From: Amphimedon queenslandica | Taxonomy: Eukaryota; Porifera; Demospongiae; Haplosclerida; Niphatidae | Direction of reading: 5' to 3' | Length of the DNA stretch: 37,463 bases | Assembly: GCF_000090795.2 (NCBI RefSeq) | Contig: NW_003546318.1 | Coordinates: forward strand, 188,710-226,172 | Shown here: piece by piece, positions 29,805 to 37,463 of the stretch | Numbering within the stretch: position 1 is the stretch's first letter | Layout of the letters: each line of letters opens with the position of its first letter | The notes under the pieces: model-generated | Database searches by the model: none | Seen by the model: the letters and a program-made list of their open reading frames with translations, nothing else | What the model was told of the DNA's origin: nothing | Translations under genes and position numbers: made by a program

Positions 29805-31353
29805 TTATTGTGGGCAGCAAATACTTTTAAGTATGCGTAAACCAATAAAAGTAATGATTGGTGTCCCACATAATGAGATCGAGGCAATGAATAAAATAGA
29901 CCATGAGAGATATTCAAGTTTATAGCTGACGTAAACCATATCCTTTGAACCATAAGACGATGCATTATATTCACCTTGAGCTTGTGCCAGGAAGCATGAG
30001 TCATGTGTAATGAGTCCAATATTACTGGAACAAGACTCATTGTTCTTAACTTTGCAATTTGGTAGCAACTTGCTTACATTAAAATATGTCCTTATTTCAT
30101 TTTTCGTGACCAAGAATGGTTCTGTTCCACCTTTAAGGTCAGCAATAACAAAGAAATAATATGATGCTTCCTTTCTCATTCGAGCTGAAGTGAAATCAAA
30201 CTCCCAATAGCTTTTATCAGTTGGCACATCCCTCGTATAAAGAGCTCCTTCAAGGCTTCTTTCCCCAGATAAATAGCTTTTATACTTCACTACATCATCA
30301 AAAACTATGATTTTAAGTTCCTCTTTTCGATTTATAGATGTAAAATTGAATGCATAGAACATCAAAGCAGCTTTACTTTTTGAGCAATACCAATATTCAT
30401 CCAGAACACACTTATTGATGTAGATTCCACATGCATTGAATGCTACTTTTAAGGATTGGCGTTCAATTTGTGATTCATACAGTTTATGGACCTCGTAGCA
30501 TGAAACTTGGTAAATATAAGTAATCATGTTTGGCTGAATATAATCACTTGTGAAATTTGTATTGTTGAAAGTTATCATAGATGAATATAGACCACTGGAA
30601 TTTGCTTCAAGAAGAACATAATCATTTCTGACAACTAAATCCTTATTGTGACCATATTTGGCTCCTATCATGACAAGATCAGTCACTAACAATGGTAAAG
30701 CAGTCATCATGATGAATAATGCAATAATCAAAACAGCTTGTTTTACTCTGAAAGGACAGCACATTTTTTTGCAGCATTGTTGGAGTGCTGTTACGAGCCT
30801 CTTTCCTTTACTAGCCTGACTATCTCCTTCAATAGCATGACTAGCCTGACTATCTCTTTCATCCAGCTCCTCATTTTGTTCCTGGATATTACCTTTAGAC
30901 CTGGTACTCTGTGGCAGAAGATGCGCTTTCTCTGAATTCACTACGTCCTTGTAACAGCCTGAACCTATATGACATTACATACATATATATAAGTCAAATG
31001 CCTGAGTTTTTGATACTAGACTGAGCTATGCTCTAAAGTTGGGCATCCAGTATGCAGCATTTATGCTTGCAACTTGTGGTTAAATCTTTGATGTGGTTGG
31101 GCAACATGTTGCATGAAGTAGAGAGACTCTCAACTTCATGCAACATGTTGCACAACCACATCAAAGGTACTAGCAAAAAATTGCCTAGTGGATGTTCACC
31201 TTTAAGCTACATACCATTTTCACTTGGTAAAGAAAGGGTGGTATGTCGATCATTAGATCTAGGTTCGCTCTTATAAACCAAGGTGCTATCTTTTGCTCCA
31301 TGCTCTTGCCTTTGCTCTTGCTCAGGTTCGGGGTAGTCCATTATCTCGTCCAT
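29805..31353 (-). CDS. Two-TM membrane protein, unknown function
   Basis: Two exons on the minus strand, 31215-31353 and 29805-30958, join in phase at a split Gly codon to encode 430 aa. I chose the ATG at 31353 (MDEIMDYPEPE); an in-frame ATG at 31458 would add 35 residues, partly encoded by a CG repeat. The single-exon reading of the downstream part would need a GTG start, which the splice resolves. The N-terminal ~115 residues are cytoplasmic in type, with ExxxLL (EKAHLL) and a direct repeat DSQAS...DSQAS, then CC-rich text before TM1 (AVLIIALFIMMTALPLLVTDL). About 250 residues follow with several Cys and N-glycosylation sequons, then TM2 (WSILFIASISLCGTPIITFIG) near the C terminus. The membrane topology is inferred from hydrophobicity. 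No family is recognised. Confidence 0.75.
31044..31194. mobile_element. MITE-like element with 34-bp hairpin arms
   Basis: It lies in the single intron of the two-TM gene. Inner arms 31086-31119 and 31133-31166 are complementary with one mismatch. The outer ends are CATCC and GGATG. The loop AGAGAGACT and the ends are shared with 16137-16283, so the two are copies of one family. Confidence 0.8.
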
Positions 31354-31436
31354 TATATTCGCCTCAAACCATAGATTACGTAGTCTATAATATCTATGCT
31401 CAAATTGCAAACTCAAGCTAAAGGGGCGTAAAAATG

Positions 31437-31480
31437 CACGCGCGCGCGCGCCATGCATCAGCCCCACCCTTGTACACGTG
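31437..31480. promoter_or_regulatory. 5' region of the two-TM gene: (CG)n tract and CACGTG box
   Basis: A run of alternating CG (about 31437-31452) stands out in otherwise AT-rich DNA. CACGTG lies at 31475-31480, about 125 bp upstream of the chosen ATG at 31353, and ACGTG again near 31486. This is probably promoter or 5' UTR. Confidence 0.45.
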
Positions 31481-31531
31481 ATAAAACGTGTTAGTGTGGG
31501 CCATAATTTTGGACTATAATTTTGCCTCCTG

Positions 31532-33375
31532 GTAAGTGGTAATTATTTTATTTTGTTCAAATGATTGATGTTTCAATGCTAGGTTCTAAAATCTATTGTT
31601 TAATAGGCTTTGACAATTAACGATGAATAGAAAGAATATTACAGTGAAACTAGATAGTTTGAAAGAATATTTTGGTTGAAAAGATGTAGATCTATATGTG
31701 AGTCAAAGTTAATACAGAGTGTGTATCTAAATGAAAATGCAATATAATATACTTCAGCCATAGTATTTTTTTTTAATAATTGCCTCAGAAGTATATTGAT
31801 CCTTATGAGATTACGAGTTTTAAAGCTAAAAGCTACATAGTCTAATTTCTGGTTTGTGGTTTTGGTTAACTTCAGATGCTCATAATTAAAAGTTGTTTGG
31901 AATTACTCAAACTTTCTGTGGTGTAGTGATATCATACCAGAATGGTCCAGAAGTGAATTTATTAGGTACCTTAAGCTTACTATTTTTAGCGTCTACTAAA
32001 TTTAGCTATATTAGCGAGAGAGCTTTAAACTGCTAAATTAAATAGACGCCAAAATAATTATTATTTATTATAATGGTTATTATTTATAGTTAATTTGGTT
32101 AAAAACACTAAAATTAGTAACGCTAAACAAGACTTTTGCTGAATTCGCTAAAATTAGTAGATGCAAATAATAGTAGGCTTAAGGTATTTTATTTATTGTG
32201 GCTATACCCACTTTAGAATAAGACACCTTGTCATAATTTGCTACTTGTTAAATATGGTCACGGTATGGGTAAAAACAATCTCAAGAGTCAAGATACACTG
32301 AAGTATAATCACAGCTCACATTTTTTGTGTCTACTGAAGTGCAAAATCCATAAATACTAACTGAGAATTTTATAAATGGTTTCAACTAGAAAAGAAAGCA
32401 CCTAAGTGACGAATACTCACGTGACAAAATGTGTGGCTTGAGACTCCACCTCTAAAATAATTATCTATGTAATAAAACATGGTAGTTTATTATTAGGTCA
32501 TTTAGGTGTGACCATAGTTCCTATTATTTCTTGGTAATTATTTTAATTTTTCCAAATGATTAATGGATCAATGCTATAATTAGGTCAAAAATGTGTTCTA
32601 AAATTTATCTGTTGGAGGAGATTTTGGTTAAAAGATGTATATGTAAGTAATACAAATTGTATGTATTGATCTTATCTACATAGTTATAAATTGAAAACAA
32701 GCCTACAATATTGTTTTTAAAATTTCCACCAGCCAACAAATATAATGGCCTCCATAATTGGTTTATGGAACTTCAGATGGTTTCACGTAGCCAGACTCTC
32801 CACCCATTTGAGATAAGAAAGTTATTTGGATCACTCAAACAATGTCAAGGTACATTGAACTCTGATAACAGCCCACCCCACATACTTTGTGTCTACTGAA
32901 GTGTAGAATCCATAAACACTACTGATGATTTGAAATTTCTCCAGCTCATAGTACTGATTTTAAAAAATCTCGTTCAAGATATATAATTACTGATTTTAAA
33001 AAATTTCCTTCAAGATATAATATTATAATGATGCCTTGATTACAAGTTTAAAAGCTAAAACTAAGCCAAATACCATGGTCTGTATATTTGGTCTATGGCC
33101 TTTGGCCCACATACATGTAATTAAAAACTTGTTTTGGAATTACTCAAACTTTTTGTGTGGTGTACAAAGCAAAAATGATATACACTATTTTATTTATTTT
33201 GCAGCCTTTGGTATATTATGCACCACATGGTGATGGTTCAAACAATCTGAAGGTACACCATAAATTATAACCAAACAGTAGCCCACACCCAGCTGGTGTG
33301 TCAACTAAAGCAAAATCCATAAACACTACTGATGATTTTATAAATGGTTTCAACTAGAAAAGAAAGCACATAAGA
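31532..33375 (+). repeat. Diverged tandem repeats upstream of the class C GPCR
   Basis: Three related non-coding segments lie at about 31532-32400, 32530-32930 and 32970-33375. Shared landmarks are TGGTAATTATTTTA near 31544 and 32533; GGAATTACTCAAACTTT near 31900 and 33137; and an AATCCATAAA...ACTGA block near 32346, 32908 and 33317. TATAAATGGTTTCAACTAGAAAAGAAAGCA appears, in two parts, near 32370 and 33338. No coding capacity is seen. Copies of the GPCR 5' leader, or its promoter, seem to have been duplicated. Confidence 0.6.
31967..32186. mobile_element. MITE-like element, ~220 bp
   Basis: The ends TACCTTAAGC (31967) and GCTTAAGGTA (32177-32186) are inverted, and complementarity extends to about 40 bp each side with mismatches (TAGCGTCTACTAAATTTAGC against the complement of GCTAAAATTAGTAGATGC). 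It interrupts the first of the three upstream repeats and is absent from the other two. Confidence 0.65.
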
Positions 33376-33414
33376 TTTGTTTATTTCAACTTGTAGTAAC
33401 ATAGGAGGCCAGGA

Positions 33415-36138
33415 ATGAGTCTTGCTGTCGCTGCTCTACTTTTTCTTGTGTCTTTCTCTGCTTCTGAAAGCAAATACCAGTTCAGGAATCATCCAGAAAC
33501 AGTCCTCTATTCAAATAATGGTACCAGAGTGAGTGGCATCCAAGACCACTTTCAAAAGGACATAGTCCTAGGAGGACTCTTTACAGTATACTATGACCTT
33601 GGAGGTACTGGGGAAGGTAGCTGTGGCAATGTTATATTTGAGGCTGGTATTGAAATGCTTGAAGCAATGCTTCATGCAATCGACAGCATCAACTCTGATC
33701 AAAATCTCTTGCCAAATATGACACTGGGTTATGATATTAGGGACACATGTAAGCGGGAGAATATAGCACTAGATGAAACTATAGATATGCTGTTCTCAAG
33801 CACAGATATACAGCTTGACAGTGCTAGCTGTCAAAATTCTAACATGACGCTACAGTCTCCAGTGTCAGTAATTGTTGGGGCTTACGAAAGTTTCCTTAGC
33901 ATTCCTGTAGCAAGTTTATTACGTCTCTTCAAGAAACCTCAAATTTCATATGGGTCTTCATCAACTGCTCTAAGCAATCGTGAATTCTACAGTTATTTCT
34001 ACCGGACTTTCCCACCTGATGATCAACAAGCGCAAGCTATGATAGACCTGATCCTACACTTTGGCTGGGACCACATCTCAACCATAAATTCCAATAATTT
34101 GTATGGTCAGAGAGGAATTGAGGAAGTGAAGAAGCATGCTGCAGCTAATGGTATCTGCATTGACTTTGATGGTTTTATCACTAACGAGTTTAAAATACCT
34201 GACTACATTGCTCTTGCTCGAAGGCTCCTCAACTCTTCATCAGATGTAGTCATCCTTTTTGCTTCCCTTCATGAAGCAGAGACTTTCCTTAAGGAACTAA
34301 GCAAACTTCATTCCTCTCTTAAAAGTAATCGACATTTTCTGTGGATCGCAAGTGATGCATGGGCTGAATTAACAGATGAAGATTTTAATAACATAACTAG
34401 TGGGAAGTTTGCATTTCCAGTTTATTCTAAAATCTATGGCTCATTTAATAGCTATTTCTCTCAGCTAAGTCCCTCAGTAAACCTACGTGACCCATGGTTT
34501 TCACGCTATTATGAACAATATTGCAAAGAAAATAATTGCATTCACAATAGTAGTATCACAGATACGCCTGGCTTTCGACAGTTCTCAGTAGTCCCTCTTG
34601 TTACTGATGCTGTATATGCTGCTGCTCATGCTATTAACAATTTCATACAAGACAATTGCCCTCACCCATTGCACTGGCAGCCACACAATCAGAGCTGCAT
34701 CGGATACAACAAGTCACTGGACAGCGAGACACTAAGGCAGTACATTAACAGAGTGAACTTTACCAGCCCAACTGGGAATAGGGTGGCTTTTGATGAGTTT
34801 GGCAATGTGCAGGCAAAATACACCATACTGAACTATCAGCTGGTAACTTCATTATCCTGCCAGAGCTTAAAATGCTCTCAAGATTTTGAGTTAAGGGAAG
34901 TGGGTGTATGGGATGGTAGTGCTTTAGGGGATAGGCTTGAGATTTTTTCAAATTTTACTAAACAGTTTGGTATTAATCAAACTACAGGAGATGTGCTGTT
35001 TTCACTTAATTCATACTGCCAGAGTTGTAGTCTTGGGTATTTTAAGAGGGTAGTAACGTCATCATGTTGTGGTACGTGTGATCCTTGCCTTGGATCAAAC
35101 TATACTAACACTAACTCTTCAACAATGTGTATGACATGTCCTGATAATATGTGGGGCAACAATCCTCTCACTGGTAATACTCATTGTATAGATATTGATG
35201 AATCATATTTAAAACCATCAGATGCATGGGGTATAGTACTGATAATACTAGCCATCATTGGATTAATAGCTGTAGTATCTGTCACATCTGTTTTCATCTG
35301 GTTCTGGAATACACCAATCGTCAAGTCTTCAGGAAGGGAGCAAATGATGCTAGTACTAATTGGAATAACTCTTTGTTTACTCTCAGCTTTACTGTTCCTT
35401 ATAAAACCATCACCAACAGTCTGCGGTCTTCAAAGGATAAGCCTGTGGTTCTCTTCATCTCTCATATTAAGTGCATTACTTGTCAAATTAATCCGAATAA
35501 CTCGCATATTCATGCAAAGAAAAGTAACAACTAGACCGATGTTCATAGCTCCAGCTTATCAGATTCTTTTTACATTTATACTCGTTGGCTTCCAAATGCT
35601 ACTAGTCATCATCTCACTTTCGGTAGCTCCTCCTAATATCAAGCAGACAAAGCAATACAATTCAGAGAACTATAACGACTACCCAACACTTACACTTCAA
35701 TGTACTCTGCCCCACACAGCAACGATAGTCCTCCAAATGCTCTATTACTCTATCCTTCTCATTACTAGCAATGTACTAGCTGTTTTCACTATAAGATTTC
35801 CTGCTAATTTTAACGAATCGAAATACGTTTCATTTGCCACCTTTTCCCTGACCTTCCTTTGGCTGGTTTTCATACCATCCTACATAATCACTGCTAACAC
35901 AGCCACTCAAGGCTACGTTATGTCTTTCATGATTCAGATGAGTTCTATCGTCACACTTCTTTGCTTGTTTGGTCCGAGGAGTTTCATTATGATTTTTTTG
36001 CCTAAGATGAATGTCAACAAACTTCAACCGACCCCGAATATCAAAGGATTTGATAAAGGTATTGCATTGAAGGCAAATATTGACTCACCAGCTAATACCG
36101 TTACTAAAGGGACCATTTTGGACTCACAAAAGGAATAA
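33415..36138 (+). CDS. Class C G protein-coupled receptor, metabotropic glutamate receptor-like
   Basis: A single coding exon of 907 aa, starting at an ATG followed by a signal peptide (LAVAALLFLVSFSAS). The Venus-flytrap domain spans about 45-510, with class C landmarks CGNVIFEAGIEMLEAMLHAID, INSDQNLLPNMTLGYDIRDTC, LLRLFKKPQISYGSSSTALS (the position of the mGluR SYASTAPELS motif) and TFPPDDQQAQAMIDLILHFGW. A nine-cysteine NCD3G-type linker lies at about 533-594 (CQSCSLGYF...CCGTCDPC...CMTCPDNMWG). This linker favours an mGluR/CaSR-like type over GABA-B. Seven TM segments span about 604-862, ending FGPRSFIMIFLPKMN, with a 45-residue tail. An acceptor-like TTGTAG lies about 20 bp before the ATG, so a 5' UTR intron is possible. 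The ligand is not determined. Confidence 0.92.
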   Translation: MSLAVAALLFLVSFSASESKYQFRNHPETVLYSNNGTRVSGIQDHFQKDIVLGGLFTVYYDLGGTGEGSCGNVIFEAGIEMLEAMLHAIDSINSDQNLLPNMTLGYDIRDTCKRENIALDETIDMLFSSTDIQLDSASCQNSNMTLQSPVSVIVGAYESFLSIPVASLLRLFKKPQISYGSSSTALSNREFYSYFYRTFPPDDQQAQAMIDLILHFGWDHISTINSNNLYGQRGIEEVKKHAAANGICIDFDGFITNEFKIPDYIALARRLLNSSSDVVILFASLHEAETFLKELSKLHSSLKSNRHFLWIASDAWAELTDEDFNNITSGKFAFPVYSKIYGSFNSYFSQLSPSVNLRDPWFSRYYEQYCKENNCIHNSSITDTPGFRQFSVVPLVTDAVYAAAHAINNFIQDNCPHPLHWQPHNQSCIGYNKSLDSETLRQYINRVNFTSPTGNRVAFDEFGNVQAKYTILNYQLVTSLSCQSLKCSQDFELREVGVWDGSALGDRLEIFSNFTKQFGINQTTGDVLFSLNSYCQSCSLGYFKRVVTSSCCGTCDPCLGSNYTNTNSSTMCMTCPDNMWGNNPLTGNTHCIDIDESYLKPSDAWGIVLIILAIIGLIAVVSVTSVFIWFWNTPIVKSSGREQMMLVLIGITLCLLSALLFLIKPSPTVCGLQRISLWFSSSLILSALLVKLIRITRIFMQRKVTTRPMFIAPAYQILFTFILVGFQMLLVIISLSVAPPNIKQTKQYNSENYNDYPTLTLQCTLPHTATIVLQMLYYSILLITSNVLAVFTIRFPANFNESKYVSFATFSLTFLWLVFIPSYIITANTATQGYVMSFMIQMSSIVTLLCLFGPRSFIMIFLPKMNVNKLQPTPNIKGFDKGIALKANIDSPANTVTKGTILDSQKE

Positions 36139-37171
36139 ACATTGACATGATCACTGCTTGCTTTTGTTGGTGAAACTAAATTTTTGTTTCTGTAAGTGTG
36201 TTTTTTTTATTGTAGTACTTTAGCTTCAGTTTTTGTACGCGTACATTCTGAGTGTAATGCAGATGGTAGTGTTGTTTGTTTAACCTTTGACATTTTATTT
36301 CCTTATTCGTATTATTTTGTCCCAACAATATTCTTTTAACAAAATTTTGATGTAATATATGTAAAACTTTCTCCTAGTCATTTTCCATGACATACTATGT
36401 CTTGAGCTGATTCAAATTAAAACTGCTTTTAAACTGTTATGCTATACTAAATAGATGGAGCTGAAACTGACCAGTATTACATGTAAAGTTGAGGGCAAAA
36501 CATCATATATTACTCCACTACTGGCTGCCCTAGGCATGTTCTATTAAGGCTTCCTCTATTCCAAGATGACATCAGACGTGAAGCTGTAGCAATTTCGAGT
36601 TTATGTCAACAAACAAAAGTATAAACTAATAATCATAAGTCATGACAGGAAATAAATACAGCAGTCATCACAAAGTCTCTTGCATATGCTTATTCTTTGC
36701 TATACATCATGCTGCTTATAACTACCTGGAGGTAATTTATCGACAAACTATTTGAGCACTTACAATTGAAAATGAAATCTAATTACTCAACTGTGCCTGC
36801 AATAGCATTGCCTCAGTCATTATACCTTATATGTTTATCATGAAAGTGTGGACATGCTATTAAAAACCGTCAAAAGTTGTCATACAAGTATAAAGGCATG
36901 TTTACATTACTTTCGTAGTACAGATGCAGATAGTCTTTCGTTTATTGGGAAAGTAAATATTATTATCAAAACCTATTCTTAATATATTGTCAGCAATAAT
37001 GTACACAAGTCGTAATACAATCACACAATATTCAAAAGAGAATTAAGGAATTAATGCACAAAAATTATAATGAAATTTACATCCGTAAAAAGTGTGATAT
37101 TTAAGACACACGTATGTTAATGTGTAATATTTGTAATATTTTAAAATTAAATTCAGTTTTGTAAGTCACAC
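36139..37171. other. Intergenic region between convergent class C GPCR genes
   Basis: About 1 kb of AT-rich DNA with no supported gene. Near 36395-36480 there is weak similarity to the intronic 177-bp repeat (CTTGAGCTGATTC). It must contain both 3' UTRs. Confidence 0.5.
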
Positions 37172-37463
37172 TCACATATAGTCTTCCTGGCTTAGTTTCT
37201 CCTTATTGTCGCTGTTTCTCTGCAGTCCTGGAATGGCCATGCTGTTTTTCGGCGTTGATAAAGCCTTAGGAGTGACTCCACCCGTAACCGAGAGAGTCTT
37301 TACATTTCTACTAGGAAAGAATATCATCAAAAAGACTCGAGGACCAAAGAGACAGATAAGGACGGCGAGGGCACTCATTTGTACTGTGAAGGCTATGACA
37401 GCTGTTTGGTTGATAACGTCTGATGCAAAGTAGCCTGATATAAAGCCAAGCCACATCACGCTG
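37172..37463 (-). CDS. Class C GPCR, C-terminal fragment (5' end off window)
   Basis: The minus-strand frame is open from the right edge to TGA at 37174-37172, about 96 residues. It holds the last two TM helices and tail: WLGFISGYFASD, then QMSALAVLICLFGPRVFLMIFFPSRN, close to the end of the 33415 gene (QMSSIVTLLCLFGPRSFIMIFLPKMN). It is therefore a paralogous class C receptor, transcribed towards it. The tail differs after the last TM and is Ser/Lys-rich. The ATG near the edge is internal and not a start. Confidence 0.88.
   Translation of the reverse strand, partial: SVMWLGFISGYFASDVINQTAVIAFTVQMSALAVLICLFGPRVFLMIFFPSRNVKTLSVTGGVTPKALSTPKNSMAIPGLQRNSDNKEKLSQEDYM

Noticed and set aside
33415..36138. 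GABA-B receptor as the identity of the class C GPCR
   Set aside because: The nine-cysteine linker between flytrap and TM domain is present, and GABA-B receptors lack it; mGluR/CaSR-like fits better.
37206..37433. Plus-strand frame at the right edge
   Set aside because: It is antisense to the clearly recognisable class C GPCR C terminus on the minus strand.

Overview
The window is eukaryotic nuclear DNA, AT-rich and gene-dense, with many canonical GT-AG introns, several only about 50 bp long. The gene set (TRAPPC6, augmin subunit HAUS5, DPYD, leishmanolysin-like M8 proteases, class C GPCRs, large beta-helix/multi-TM proteins) points to an animal. The compact introns, short intergenic gaps and expanded single-exon receptor-like genes suggest a sponge, most likely a demosponge such as Amphimedon. 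The species is inference; the gene calls rest on the sequence.

Layout. (1) 3-1565: 3' part of a multi-TM protein, cut by the left edge. (2) 1720-2507: TRAPPC6 in five exons. (3) 2588-6727: HAUS5 in 16 exons, starting only 80 bp after the TRAPPC6 stop. (4) 7012-10818: a single-exon 1268-aa paralogue of gene 1, with a signal peptide, a FxxN/GGA beta-helix ectodomain, a Cys-rich neck and many TM segments. (5) 11171-15011 and 15809-19755: tandem paralogous M8 metalloproteases, 20 exons each, with a C-terminal GPI-like tail. (6) 20147-27949, minus: complete dihydropyrimidine dehydrogenase in 24 exons, 1027 aa. (7) 28167-29506: a divergently transcribed two-exon gene for a disordered His/Pro-rich protein. 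(8) 29805-31353, minus: a two-TM protein of unknown function. (9) 33415-36138: a single-exon class C GPCR, mGluR-like. (10) 37172-37463, minus: the C-terminal end of a second class C GPCR, cut by the right edge and convergent with gene 9. I reconstructed all exon chains by hand; every internal junction keeps frame.

Non-coding structure is rich. A tandem repeat of about 177 bp occurs as arrays in three introns: one in HAUS5 and two, in opposite orientation, in DPYD. The DPYD pair brackets exons 6-17 and could form long double-stranded pre-mRNA. Several MITE-like inverted-repeat elements sit in introns and gaps, and two of them at 16137 and 31044 belong to one family. The protease pair arose by tandem duplication; a relic of the 3' end of the 7012 gene between the copies marks one breakpoint. 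CACGTG boxes lie at several 5' ends.

The genes do not form one pathway. Housekeeping genes (vesicle tethering, spindle assembly, pyrimidine catabolism) are interleaved with surface proteins and proteases that are duplicating locally.
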